Positions 17,201 to 26,244 of a stretch of DNA of 64,000 nt are shown one piece after another (positions within the stretch are counted from its first letter, which is position 1; every line of letters starts with the position of its first letter). The notes beneath the pieces are model-generated. The model saw nothing but the letters and a program-made list of their open reading frames with translations. It ran no database searches and was not told the origin of the DNA. A program made the translations under genes and the position numbers. Source of the stretch: Streptomyces sp. Go-475 (GTDB taxonomy: Bacteria; Actinomycetota; Actinomycetes; Streptomycetales; Streptomycetaceae); contig NZ_CP026121.1 of assembly GCF_003330845.1 (NCBI RefSeq), positions 4,445,501-4,509,500 of the forward strand. The letters are read 5' to 3'.

Positions 17201-18262
17201 TCACCCCATCCTCGGCCCCGTGCTCCCCCGTCGTACCAACCGCGTCGGCACCAGGGTCGTCCCGTGCTCCGTGCCGTCCTGCCGCATCTTGCTCAGGACC
17301 CCCTCCACGCACAGCCGTCCCACCTCGGCGAAGTCCTGGTGGATCGTGGTGAGGGGTGGGAGGAAGGACGCGGACTCGGGGATGTCGTCGAAGCCGATGA
17401 CACTGATGTCCTCGGGGACGCGGCGGCCCCGTTCGTGCAGGGCCCGGAGCAGGCCCAGGGCCATCTGGTCGTTGGCCGCGAACACCGCCGTGCAGTCCGG
17501 CTCGTCGGCCAGGCGGAGGCCGGCCCGGTAGCCGGAGTCGGCCGACCAGTCGCCGCGGACCAGGGGCGGCGGAGTACGGCCCGACTCGGTGAGTGTCGCC
17601 CGCCAGGCGTTGGCCCGGCGCTGGGCGGCGAAGGAGCCCTCGGGGCCCGCCAGGTGCCACACCGTGTCGTGGCCGAGGTCCAGCAGGTACCGTACGGCGT
17701 CCCGCGCGCCGCCCGCCTGGTCGGTGTCGACGACGGTGTAGCGGTCGCCGGCGTCGGAGTCGGCCACGACGACCTGCACCCCGGGCGGCAGCGAGACCGT
17801 CGCCGCGTCGAGCAGGTGGATCTCCATGATGACGATGACGGCGTCCACCGCGAGTTCCCCGAGGCGCGAGAAGGCGCCGTTGACCTCGTCCTGGGTGGGG
17901 ACGGCCACGGGCAGCAGCGTGACGGCGTAGCCGTGCTGCGCCGCCGACAGGGCGATGGCCTCCAGGGTGCGGATGTTGCCCATGGTGGACAGGGAGAAGG
18001 TGATCACGCCGAGGGTGCGGAACTCACCGCGCCGGAGGGCCCGGGCCGCGCTGTTGGGGCGGTAGCCCAGTTCGCGCATGGCGTCCAGGACCTGGCGGCG
18101 GGTGTCCTCGGTGACTCCGGGGAAGCCGTTGGAGACGCGGGAGACCGTCTGGGACGAGACCCCCGCGAGCCGGGCGACGTCCGCCATCGACGCGCCCTGG
18201 CGGGGACGGGCCGCACGCCGTCTCGTACGGCTCGTGCCCCCCGGCACGCTCTCGCCGTCCAC
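17201..18262 (-). CDS. LacI-family repressor, probably of the GH30 gene
   Basis: A LacI/GalR regulator of about 353 residues. The DNA-binding headpiece reads MADVARLAGVSSQTVSRVSN with the hinge YRPNSAARAL, followed by a two-lobed sugar-binding domain (PDCTAVFAANDQMALGLL, ISVIGFDDIPES). The start is uncertain: GTG at 18262 and 18271 or ATG at 18187 are in frame; the 25 extra residues are basic and often kept in Streptomyces relatives. The gene is divergent from the GH30 gene, and a perfect operator palindrome lies between. It probably senses a galactan-derived sugar. Confidence 0.85.
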   Translation of the reverse strand: MDGESVPGGTSRTRRRAARPRQGASMADVARLAGVSSQTVSRVSNGFPGVTEDTRRQVLDAMRELGYRPNSAARALRRGEFRTLGVITFSLSTMGNIRTLEAIALSAAQHGYAVTLLPVAVPTQDEVNGAFSRLGELAVDAVIVIMEIHLLDAATVSLPPGVQVVVADSDAGDRYTVVDTDQAGGARDAVRYLLDLGHDTVWHLAGPEGSFAAQRRANAWRATLTESGRTPPPLVRGDWSADSGYRAGLRLADEPDCTAVFAANDQMALGLLRALHERGRRVPEDISVIGFDDIPESASFLPPLTTIHQDFAEVGRLCVEGVLSKMRQDGTEHGTTLVPTRLVRRGSTGPRMG

Positions 18263-18370
18263 GGTGCCCACCTGCCCCTCGCTGCCCTCGCCGCCCGACT
18301 GGCGCGAATTTCGGTCCGGAACGACTCCTTGACCCCTGAGATTCGGACAGTGTAGACATCCCGCCAGCGG

Positions 18371-18386
18371 ATGTTTACGTAAACAT
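18371..18386. promoter_or_regulatory. Perfect LacI-type operator between the LacI and GH30 genes
   Basis: ATGTTTACGTAAACAT is a perfect 16-base palindrome with the central CG typical of LacI/GalR sites. It lies 109 bases after the LacI start and 138 bases before the GH30 start. Confidence 0.75.
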
Positions 18387-18523
18387 TGCCTAGTCGAAAC
18401 CGTACGAGAAGCCGACAAAACCGCACCAGTCGCACCTCGAATCCGTACCACTCGCACCCCGTAGGCCCCGATCTCTGTGTCCCGCCGGGACGCGCGGCAC
18501 GCAGAAGAGCTGGAGTACTCGAG

Positions 18524-20572
18524 ATGGCACACCCCACCCGTAAGAGAAGGCTCCTCGGGGCCATCGGCGTCACCGCCCTGGCGACCGGAACCCTCCTGGC
18601 CACGACGACCCTTCCGGCCGCGCACGCCGATCCCGCGGTCCGGGCCGCCGGGGTCACGGTCCGGCCGGACCCCTCCTACTCGGGGGAGAAGTTCGAGGGC
18701 TGGGGCACGAGCCTGGTCTGGTTCGCCAACGCCACCGGCGACTACCCGCCGGCGATCCGCGAGAAGCTCTACAAGCTCCTCTTCGGCGACGAGGGCCTCA
18801 ACCTGAACATCGCCCGCTACAACATCGGCGGCGGCAACGCCCCGGACGTCAAGGACTACCTGCGGGCCGGCGGCGCGGTCGAGGGCTGGTGGAAGGCCCC
18901 GGCGGGCACCACCCGCGAGGACGTCGACTGGTGGGACGCCGAGGACCCGGCCGACTGGAACAAGAACGCGGACAAGACGCAGCGCTGGTGGGTGGACCGC
19001 ATCAAGAAGGACATCACCCACTGGGAGACCTTCAGCAACTCCCCGCCCTGGTTCATGACCGAGAGCGGCTACGTCTCCGGCAACTTCGACGCGGGCAAGG
19101 ACCAGCTGAAGCCCGAGTCCGTCGAGGACTTCGCCAAGTACCTGGTGGGCGCCACCGAGCGGCTGGAGAAGGCGCACGGCATCAAGGTCGACACCCTCGA
19201 CCCCTTCAACGAGCCGAACACCAACTACTGGGGCACCAAGCTCGGCCCGGACGGCGAGCCGACCGGCGGCCGCCAGGAGGGCGCCCACATGGGCCCCGAG
19301 CTCCAGCAGAAGGTGCTGCGCGCGCTCGCCCCGGTGCTGGAGAAGTCCAAGTCGGACGCGGAGATATCCGCGATGGACGAGACCAACCCGGGCACGTTCG
19401 CCACCAACTGGAACTCCTACCCCCAGGACGTGCGCGACCTGGTCGGCCAGATGAACGTCCACACCTACGGCACCGGCCAGCGCACCACGGTCCGCGACCT
19501 CGCGAAGGCCGCCGACAAGCCGCTGTGGATGAGCGAGGTCGAGGGCGACTGGGGCGACGGCCAGAGCTTCACCGACATGCGGCCCGGCCTCGGCCTCGCC
19601 CAGCGCATCGTCGACGACCTGCGCGAACTGGAGCCGAAGGCCTGGGTGTTCTGGCAGCCCGTCGAGGACTACGACAACATGAAGCCCGGCGGGGAGTCGG
19701 CGAAGGGCGGCAACTGGGGCGAGATCCAGCTCCCGTTCAGCTGCACCGCCAAGGACACCCTGGAGACCTGCCCGGTCTACACGAACACCAAGTTCGACAC
19801 GGCCCGCAACTTCACGCACTTCATCAAGCCCGGCGACCGGCTGATCAAGACGAACGACACGTCCAGCACCGCGGCGGTCTCCCGCAAGGGCGACGCGGCG
19901 ACCGTCGTCCACGTCAACAGCGCCACCGAGGCCCGCGAGGTCACGCTCGACCTGTCGAAGTTCGGCCGGGTCTCCTCCCGCGCCACCGTCACCCCGGTGG
20001 TGACCAGCGCCGACGGCAAGCTGGAGAAGCAGCAGGCCGTCCGGGTCACCGGCAAGCAGGCCACGATCGCCGTGCCCGCCCAGTCGGTGACGTCCTTCCT
20101 CGTCAAGGGCGTCTCGGGCGTCGCGAAGGACGCGGCCGAGCTGCGGAAGGGCCACACCTACCGCCTGACCGGCGTCCAGAGCGGCAAGGACCTCACGATC
20201 GCGGACAACGGCACGGGCCTGGTCATCCGCGGCGCTTCCGCCGACCCGGCCGGCCGGCAGTGGCAGGTGGAGCAGATCCGCGGCGGCGACAACCGCAAGC
20301 GGTACGTCCTCACCGAGACGTCCTCGGACAAGCGCCTGGCCGTCCGGAACGGCGCGCTGGTGGCGGAGCCCGACGAGGGCCGCCGCGACAAGGCCACCGA
20401 GTGGATCATGTCGACGACCGGTGACGGCACCTGGACCCTGGTGAACGCCGCGACCGGCCAACTCCCCGACGTCTCCGGCCAGTCCACGAACGAGGGCGCG
20501 TCCGTGGGCCTGTGGCAGCCGAACTCCGGGGCGAACCAGCGCTGGAAGGTGACGGAGGTGACGGGCGGCTAG
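18524..20572 (+). CDS. Secreted GH30 enzyme, endo-beta-1,6-galactanase-like, with ricin-type tail
   Basis: A 682-residue secreted glycosidase. A signal peptide spans about 1-35 (ending AAHA). The GH30 barrel and its beta-sandwich follow; the acid/base is Glu230 in PFNEPN and the nucleophile Glu338 in WMSEVEG. Sequence around these sites resembles the Streptomyces endo-beta-1,6-galactanases of GH30 subfamily 5, which act on arabinogalactan side chains. Residues from about 555 to the end resemble a ricin-type carbohydrate-binding module (repeated W and Q pattern, ending NQRWKV). Divergent from a LacI gene with a perfect operator between, so it is probably induced by sugar. Confidence 0.82.
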   Translation: MAHPTRKRRLLGAIGVTALATGTLLATTTLPAAHADPAVRAAGVTVRPDPSYSGEKFEGWGTSLVWFANATGDYPPAIREKLYKLLFGDEGLNLNIARYNIGGGNAPDVKDYLRAGGAVEGWWKAPAGTTREDVDWWDAEDPADWNKNADKTQRWWVDRIKKDITHWETFSNSPPWFMTESGYVSGNFDAGKDQLKPESVEDFAKYLVGATERLEKAHGIKVDTLDPFNEPNTNYWGTKLGPDGEPTGGRQEGAHMGPELQQKVLRALAPVLEKSKSDAEISAMDETNPGTFATNWNSYPQDVRDLVGQMNVHTYGTGQRTTVRDLAKAADKPLWMSEVEGDWGDGQSFTDMRPGLGLAQRIVDDLRELEPKAWVFWQPVEDYDNMKPGGESAKGGNWGEIQLPFSCTAKDTLETCPVYTNTKFDTARNFTHFIKPGDRLIKTNDTSSTAAVSRKGDAATVVHVNSATEAREVTLDLSKFGRVSSRATVTPVVTSADGKLEKQQAVRVTGKQATIAVPAQSVTSFLVKGVSGVAKDAAELRKGHTYRLTGVQSGKDLTIADNGTGLVIRGASADPAGRQWQVEQIRGGDNRKRYVLTETSSDKRLAVRNGALVAEPDEGRRDKATEWIMSTTGDGTWTLVNAATGQLPDVSGQSTNEGASVGLWQPNSGANQRWKVTEVTGG

Positions 20573-20587
20573 CGCCTCCCGCCGCGC

Positions 20588-20620
20588 AGTAGCCGCACAG
20601 CAGCCGCACAGCAGCCGCAC
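20588..20620. repeat. Three 11-bp direct repeats
   Basis: The unit AGCAGCCGCAC is repeated three times head to tail (first copy with T for C) just after the GH30 stop and before the terminator hairpin. Probably slippage-derived. Confidence 0.6.
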
Positions 20621-20621
20621 G

Positions 20622-20674
20622 CGACGCCCCCGCCTGCCACCGCCGGACGACGGTGGCAGGGGCTGGGGGCGTCG
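20622..20674 (+). terminator. Hairpin terminator after the GH30 gene
   Basis: Long complementary arms (CGACGCCCCC...CTGCCACCG and its complement) with a 3-base bulge form a stem of about 20 pairs 50 bases after the GH30 stop. It may also serve the convergent DUF1062 gene. Confidence 0.7.
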
Positions 20675-20702
20675 GTGTGCCCGGGGGCCGCAGCTCGTTG
20701 AC

Positions 20703-20755
20703 GAGGCCCCGAGGGCGGGATCAGCACGTGAGGCCCGAGGGCGGGATCAGCGCTT
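20703..20755. repeat. Tandem duplication covering the end of the DUF1062 gene
   Basis: Two near-identical copies (20703-20729 and 20730-20755) share GAGGGCGGGATCAGC. The second copy contains the stop codon of the DUF1062 gene, so the 3' end of that gene appears duplicated in tandem just beyond its stop. Confidence 0.6.
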
Positions 20756-21295
20756 GAGCGTGAAGCTGAAGTCGCTGGAGCGTGTGCCGCCCAGCCGTAC
20801 CGCCGACACGACCTTCCCCTCGGTGATCAGTCTCTCCACCTCGGCCCGGGACAGGCCGCAGCCCTCGGCGATCAGCCGCACCGGCCGAACGGGGATGCGT
20901 GCCGCGAAGCGGACCGAGACGTCGATGACCTCGCGGTCCAGGTGATCCGACCCGCCGGTGTCGAGCCTCCAGGCGTCGTCCCAGTCGAGGCTGATGTGGT
21001 TCCGGCGCCGCACGGCCGGATCCTGGAGGAGTTCGGCCGCCAGGCCGAGGTCGTTGTGGTGCAGCCGCTCCAGCAGCTCAGGTCGTACGGAGCGTACGTG
21101 CACCCGCTCCAGGACCGTGACCTTCGTGGTCTCCCCGCACCCGGTACAGAGCGCGAGGAGCCAGACGTCGAGGAGCTTGTGGTGGGCGTTGACGCGGAAT
21201 GTGCCGTGGGCCCGGAAACGCTCCGACGCGCAGGAGCGGCAACGGCGGGCGACGAGCGGCAGGCAGGTGGGCATGACCACCCAGTCTGTGAGCAC
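20747..21295 (-). CDS. DUF1062 family protein
   Basis: A 182-residue cytoplasmic protein of unknown function, recognised as DUF1062 by its cysteine pairs (CRSCASERFRAHGTFRVNAH and LCTGCGETTKVTV), which probably form a zinc site, and by the segment HISLDWDDAWRLDTGG. The C-terminal part (RLIAEGCGLSRAEVERLITE) looks like a small helical DNA- or RNA-binding region. Start: GTG at 21295, which keeps the family N-terminus including the Trp at position 5. Stand-alone gene. Confidence 0.8.
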   Translation of the reverse strand: MLTDWVVMPTCLPLVARRCRSCASERFRAHGTFRVNAHHKLLDVWLLALCTGCGETTKVTVLERVHVRSVRPELLERLHHNDLGLAAELLQDPAVRRRNHISLDWDDAWRLDTGGSDHLDREVIDVSVRFAARIPVRPVRLIAEGCGLSRAEVERLITEGKVVSAVRLGGTRSSDFSFTLKR

Positions 21296-21516
21296 AGAAG
21301 TACACCGGTTTCAGTGAGAAGTCCGCAGCAGAAAGGAGCGCGGCGCGGATGCGCGACGCGCGACGAATCAGTGCTCGGGGTGTCTCACGCGGTGTACAAC
21401 GGCCCGCCTTTGCCTGGACGACGTGGTTCGGCAGCACGGTAACGGCACCCGGCGGCGCCACTCGACTGGTTTTCGGATGCCTCGGCGTCAGGTTCCGGCC
21501 CGGGCGCCCGCGCCGC

Positions 21517-22194
21517 TCACCCGCCTTCCCCCGGCGTCACCAGCCCCGCCTCGTACGCCACGATCACCGCCTGCGCCCGGTCGCGCAGCTCCAGCTTCGT
21601 GAACAGGCGGTTGATGTGGGTCTTGACCGTGTGGTCGGTGATGGTGAGGCGGTCGGCGATGTCCGCGTTGGACAGGCCCTGCGCGATCAGCAGGAGGACC
21701 TCGACCTCGCGGGCGGTGAGGCGGTCCAGGAGGGCCTTGGGGGCGGTGACCGGTCGGCGCGGGGCGAACTCGGCGATCAGGCGGCGGGTGATACCGGGGG
21801 CGAGCATCGCGTCACCGGCGGCCACCACCCGTACGGCGTGGAGGAGTTCGGGAAACGTCGCGTCCTTCAGGAGGAAGCCGCTGGCGCCGGCCGCGAGGGC
21901 GTCGAAGACGTACTGGTCGAGGTCGAAGGTGGTGAGCATCAGCGCCTTCGTGGCGCCCTCGGTCTGCCGCAGGATCGTGCGCGCGGCCTGGATGCCGTCC
22001 AGCTTCGGCATGCGGATGTCGAGGAGCGCGATGTCGGGGCGGTGGACGAGCGCGAGGGCGACCGCCTGTTCGCCGTCCTCCGCCTCGCCGACGACGTCGA
22101 TGTCGTCCTGCGTGGACAGCAGGTTCACGAAGCCGGTCCGGACCACCGCCTGGTCGTCGGCCACGATCGCGCGGATCGCTTCCCCCGCCGTCAT
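21517..22194 (-). CDS. NarL/LuxR-type response regulator
   Basis: A 225-residue response regulator. Receiver domain: acidic pocket VADDQ at 11-15, phospho-acceptor Asp in ALLDIRMPK, Lys in LLKDA. The LuxR-type helix-turn-helix is at the C-terminus (LSNADIADRLTITDHTVKTH). Its ATG overlaps the stop of the upstream kinase gene by 4 bases, so this is the cognate pair of that kinase. The target is not evident; no transporter adjoins. Confidence 0.9.
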   Translation of the reverse strand: MTAGEAIRAIVADDQAVVRTGFVNLLSTQDDIDVVGEAEDGEQAVALALVHRPDIALLDIRMPKLDGIQAARTILRQTEGATKALMLTTFDLDQYVFDALAAGASGFLLKDATFPELLHAVRVVAAGDAMLAPGITRRLIAEFAPRRPVTAPKALLDRLTAREVEVLLLIAQGLSNADIADRLTITDHTVKTHINRLFTKLELRDRAQAVIVAYEAGLVTPGEGG

Positions 22195-23435
22195 TCGTAC
22201 ACACCCTCCGCGAAGCTCTTCGCCCCGGCCCGCACCGGGAGTTCGGCCTCGATCAGGAAGCCGCCCCCGGGACCGGCCGGCCCGCAGGTCAGACGTCCGC
22301 CGAGCAGGTTCGCACGCTCCCGCATGCCGCTCAAGCCGTGCCCGCCCGAGTCGTGGGGGGACCCCTGGGGGCCCGGGCCGTCGTCGGTGATCCGGATGCG
22401 GACCTCGTCGTCCGCGTAGGCGAGGCGGATGTCGACCGCGGCGCCGCGGGCGTGGCGGCGGGCGTTGGTGAGGGCCTCCTGGACGATGCGGTAGGCGGTG
22501 AGTTCGAGGGACGGGGGGAGGAGCGGGGGGCGGGTGCCCTCCGTGTGGAGGGTGACCTCCCCGCCGCCCGAGCGGTGGGCCTCCAGCAGCGCGTCCAGGG
22601 AATCCAGGGTCGGCTGGGGGAGGACGGGCGCGTCCTCGGCGGCGTCGTCCGCGCGCAGCACGCTCAGCAGGTGGCGCAGTTCCGTCAGGGCCGAGCGGGC
22701 CGAGGCGGCGATCTGCTGGAAGCCGTCGCGGGCGGGCGGGGACAGGTCGGGCGTGGTGTACGTGGCGCTCTCCGCCTGGACGGCGATCACGGACACCGAG
22801 TGCGCCACGATGTCGTGCAACTCCCGTGCTATAGCGGCCCGTTCCTGAGCCGCGGCGTGCCGGCGCTCCATGGCGATCAGCTCCCGCTGGGCGGCCTCGC
22901 GCGCCTGCCGGGACTCCTCCCGGCTGCGGAAGGCGTCCGCCACGCCGACCGTCGCCACCACGCCCACGGCCAGGACGAAGGACTCCGTGAAGTACGACAG
23001 CGAGCCGTCGGCGCCGACGGCGGGCGCCCGGCCCCCGAGGTCGTACACGCCCATCGCCACGTGGCCCGCGTTGACGAGGAGCGCGCCGGTGATCGCGCCC
23101 GTGATCAGTACGGCGGGGTGCAGGACGCGGTGGCGGGCGAGCGAGTAGAGGCCCATGACACCGGCCACGGCGACCGTCGACAGCAGTTCGGGGCGGAAGA
23201 GGAAGTTCAGCAGCGCGGCGGGCACCACCAGGAGTCCGACCCGGGGCTCCCTCCGGCGCCAGAGGAGCGGCGGCACCACGAAGGGCAGGGTCGCCAGGAC
23301 CGTCGTCGAGGTGACGCGGGAGTGCAGCACCTCGGCCACCGCGAGGAGGAGCAGCAGGACACCGGTGACGTACGGGTAGCGGGGCGAGCGCGGCCAGGCG
23401 GTGGGGCGCAGGGTCGGCGACTGACGCATGCCCAC
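22191..23435 (-). CDS. NarL-type sensor histidine kinase
   Basis: A 414-residue membrane sensor kinase. The N-terminal half has about five hydrophobic spans with little outside, so the signal is probably sensed in the membrane. The dimerisation/phospho-acceptor domain is HisKA_3 with the H-box RELHDIVAHSVSVIAVQAES at about 205-224, followed by the N-box YRIVQEALTNARRHA and the G-box GHGLSGMRERANLL. It is translationally coupled to the response regulator downstream. Confidence 0.88.
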   Translation of the reverse strand: MGMRQSPTLRPTAWPRSPRYPYVTGVLLLLLAVAEVLHSRVTSTTVLATLPFVVPPLLWRRREPRVGLLVVPAALLNFLFRPELLSTVAVAGVMGLYSLARHRVLHPAVLITGAITGALLVNAGHVAMGVYDLGGRAPAVGADGSLSYFTESFVLAVGVVATVGVADAFRSREESRQAREAAQRELIAMERRHAAAQERAAIARELHDIVAHSVSVIAVQAESATYTTPDLSPPARDGFQQIAASARSALTELRHLLSVLRADDAAEDAPVLPQPTLDSLDALLEAHRSGGGEVTLHTEGTRPPLLPPSLELTAYRIVQEALTNARRHARGAAVDIRLAYADDEVRIRITDDGPGPQGSPHDSGGHGLSGMRERANLLGGRLTCGPAGPGGGFLIEAELPVRAGAKSFAEGVYE

Positions 23436-23597
23436 ATTGTCGGCCGGGGGCGTTCCGCCCGCGTCACCGTACGGGTTGACCCGGGCGCCGGGTGAGTACC
23501 ACGGGTCGACGCCCAGGATCGGAATCCGGTGTGACGCTTCTCGTCCGCCCCTTGCGAAGACTTGCCGTCACGAGTGCCGGCTGACAAGGGGAGCGGG

Positions 23598-24968
23598 ATG
23601 CGGGGGACTTGGCGGGGAGCGGGCGGCGTGTCCAGCGCTTCGGCGGTGGCCGTGCGTACTGCGGCGGTGGTGCGTCCGGTGGTGGTGCCCGTCTCCCCCG
23701 TGCGGCTCCGGTGCCGTCGCTCAGCCTCGCGCTGGGAGACCGCCTGCTGGGTGGCCTGCGCGGTCTTCGCCCTGCTGCTGTGCCTGTGGACGACCCTCAC
23801 GCCACACCGCGTCTGGGGTGCCTGTGCCACCGTCGGGTACGGGCTCGCCGCGCTCGTCGCGCACCGTTCCGCACGGGCCTGGGGGCGGGCGAGCGCGGCC
23901 GTCGCCGCCGCCGGGTCGGTGCTCGTGCCGCTGGTGCTCCTGGTCGCCCACGGGTGGCGCCAGATGGAGGTCGCGGTCGTGGAGCGGTCCGGCCGGCTGC
24001 TGCTGGAGTCCGGCACGCCCTACGTACCGCATCCCTCCGAACTCGACGACCACAACCCGTACTTGCCCGGCATGGCGCTCTTCGGGCTGCCCCGGGCGGT
24101 CCTGGGCGACGTCCCCCTCGCGGACGCGCGGGTGTGGTTCGCGGGGGTGGCGCTGGGTGCCATGGGGCCGGCGGCCGTGCTGTGCCGCGCGGCCGTTTCT
24201 CCCCGGAGCCGCGAACTAGGGGCTCCGCACCCGGGCATCGAACGCCCGCGCACCGAGCCGCACCTCGCCCAGCCCCTCTCCACAACCCCGCACGCCACCC
24301 CTGACCGAGCCCTCCTCTGGCTCGCCGCCGCCCCGGCCGTAGCCCTCCCCCTCGCCGTCGGGGGCGTGGATCTGCCCGTCATCGCGCTGATGTGCCTCGC
24401 GCTCGCCCTCGCGGGGCGCGGCCGTCCCGTTGCCGCCGGGCTCGCGCTGGGGGCCGCCGCCTCGTTGAAGTGGACCGCCTGGCCGCTGCTGCCCGTCGGG
24501 CTCGTCCTGCTCGCCGCGACCGCCGGGCGGCGGGCCGCCGTCCGGGCCGGTGCCACGGCCGTCGCGCTGGGTGCGCTCGCTGTCGTGCCGGTGGCGCTGG
24601 CCGACCCGAGGGCGTTCGCCGAGCACGTGCTGCTCTTCCCGCTGGGCCAGGGCGGCACCGCGTCCCCGGCGGCCAGCCCGCTGCCGGGGCACCTCCTGGC
24701 GACCCGGGTGCCGGGCGGCTTCGCCCTCGCGGTGGCGGCGCTGGCGCTGGGCGCGGTCGCGGTGGCCGTGTCCCTCGTGACGCGTCCGCCGCGCACCACC
24801 GTCGCCGCGGCGGACCGGTTGGCGCTGGGCCTCGGGATCGCCATGTGCCTGATCCCCGCCACCCGCTTCGGATACGCCGTCTACCCGCTGGTGCTGTTCG
24901 GCTGGTTCCGGCTCGTGCCGCCCGGCCGCCGGACGGCCCGGCGCGGCGGAACCGTCGACGAGGACTGA
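23598..24968 (+). CDS. Integral membrane glycosyltransferase, GT87/DUF2029-like
   Basis: A 456-residue polytopic membrane protein with about nine or ten hydrophobic spans. The loop after the early spans holds DDHNPYLPGMALFGLP, typical of polyprenyl-phosphate-sugar-dependent transferases of the GT-C fold (GT87, alpha-mannosyl or arabinosyl type), and the later AASLKWTAWPLLPV matches the same group. It should act on the outer face of the membrane in lipoglycan or wall polymer assembly. The ATG at 23598 follows AAGGGGAG. A PimB-like mannosyltransferase gene starts 6 bases later, supporting a mannolipid pathway. Confidence 0.72.
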   Translation: MRGTWRGAGGVSSASAVAVRTAAVVRPVVVPVSPVRLRCRRSASRWETACWVACAVFALLLCLWTTLTPHRVWGACATVGYGLAALVAHRSARAWGRASAAVAAAGSVLVPLVLLVAHGWRQMEVAVVERSGRLLLESGTPYVPHPSELDDHNPYLPGMALFGLPRAVLGDVPLADARVWFAGVALGAMGPAAVLCRAAVSPRSRELGAPHPGIERPRTEPHLAQPLSTTPHATPDRALLWLAAAPAVALPLAVGGVDLPVIALMCLALALAGRGRPVAAGLALGAAASLKWTAWPLLPVGLVLLAATAGRRAAVRAGATAVALGALAVVPVALADPRAFAEHVLLFPLGQGGTASPAASPLPGHLLATRVPGGFALAVAALALGAVAVAVSLVTRPPRTTVAAADRLALGLGIAMCLIPATRFGYAVYPLVLFGWFRLVPPGRRTARRGGTVDED

Positions 24969-24974
24969 TCGACC

Positions 24975-26111
24975 ATGCCGCGCACGCTCGTCGTCACCAA
25001 CGACTTCCCGCCCCGCCAGGGCGGCATAGAGACCTTCGTCCACGCCATGACGGCGCGCTTCCCGGCCGACCGGGTCGTCGTCTACACCTCCGGCACCCCG
25101 GGCGGCCGGGCCTACGACGCCCGGCTGCCGTTCCCGGTGGTGCGGGACCGCACGCACATGCTGCTGCCGACCCGGCGGGTCACCGCCCGGGCGGCCGAAC
25201 TGGCCCGCGCCCACGACTGCGACAGCGTCTGGTTCGGGGCGGCGGCCCCGCTCGGGCTGATGGCGGGCGCACTGCGCCGCCGTACGGACGTCCGGCGGCT
25301 GGTCGCCACCACGCACGGGCACGAGGTGTGGTGGGCGCGCACGCCCGGGGCACGTGCGCTGCTGCGGCGGATCGGGGCCGGGGTGGACAGCGTCACGTAC
25401 CTCGGGGCGTACACCCGGGCGCGGATCGCCGCCGCGGTCGGACCGGAGGCGGCGGCGCGGATGCGGCGGCTGGCGCCCGGTGTCGACGCCGACGTCTTCC
25501 AGGGCTCCGAGACCGCGGGGGCCCGGGTGCGGGAGCGGTACGGACTGGGCGACCGGCCGGTGGTGCTGTGCGCGGCGCGGCTCGTTCCGCGCAAGGGCCA
25601 GGACACGCTGATACGGGCCCTGCGCCGGGTGCGCCGCAGCGTCCCGGGCGCGGTGCTGCTGCTGGTCGGGGACGGGCCGCACGCCCGGGCCCTGCGGCGG
25701 CTCGCGGTCCGGGAGCGGGTGGCGGACGCGGTCGTCTTCGCCGGCGGTCATCCGCACGAGGACATGCCCGGGTTCTACGCCGCCGCCCAGGTGTTCGCCA
25801 TGCCGTGCCGGACGCGCCGGGCGGGCCTGGAGGTGGAGGGCCTCGGGATCGTGTTCCTGGAGGCGTCGGCCGCCGGGCTGCCGGTCGTCGTCGGCGACTC
25901 GGGCGGGGCACCGGACACCGTCCGGGACGGGGAGACCGGGTACCTGGTCGACGGCCATGACGTACGGACGCTCGCCGACCGGCTCGCCCTGCTCCTCGGC
26001 GCTGCCGAACTGGCCCGGGACATGGGCCGCAAGGGCCGCGCGTGGGTACGGCGGGAATGGGGATGGGACCGGGCGCACGCGCAACTGACGTCCCTGCTCG
26101 GGGCGGACTGA
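24975..26111 (+). CDS. GT4 glycosyltransferase, PimB'-like mannosyltransferase
   Basis: A 378-residue cytosolic GT-B glycosyltransferase. The N-terminus (TLVVTNDFPPRQGGIETFVH) and the C-terminal donor site (GLGIVFLEASAAGLPVV, then GGAPDTV) match GDP-mannose-dependent alpha-1,6-mannosyltransferases that act on phosphatidylinositol mannoside (PimB'). It would work at the inner membrane face. It forms a two-gene unit with the membrane transferase just upstream. Acceptor identity is inferred from family resemblance only. Confidence 0.8.
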   Translation: MPRTLVVTNDFPPRQGGIETFVHAMTARFPADRVVVYTSGTPGGRAYDARLPFPVVRDRTHMLLPTRRVTARAAELARAHDCDSVWFGAAAPLGLMAGALRRRTDVRRLVATTHGHEVWWARTPGARALLRRIGAGVDSVTYLGAYTRARIAAAVGPEAAARMRRLAPGVDADVFQGSETAGARVRERYGLGDRPVVLCAARLVPRKGQDTLIRALRRVRRSVPGAVLLLVGDGPHARALRRLAVRERVADAVVFAGGHPHEDMPGFYAAAQVFAMPCRTRRAGLEVEGLGIVFLEASAAGLPVVVGDSGGAPDTVRDGETGYLVDGHDVRTLADRLALLLGAAELARDMGRKGRAWVRREWGWDRAHAQLTSLLGAD

Positions 26112-26244
26112 GTCGCGGGCGGACGGAGCGCGGGCATCGACAGGCCGGCCCGAGCCGCCGCGACCCGGGCCCCCACCGTCCGTCCCGGGCGTCGACCGTC
26201 CTGGGCCTCCCCCTCCTGGGACTCGACCCTCCGGGCCGACGACC

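Noticed and set aside
17201..20620. Very long open frame on the minus strand across the LacI and GH30 genes
   Set aside because: Only the part up to about 18262 has LacI homology; the rest is antisense to the clear GH30 gene and low in complexity. It is an artefact of high GC.
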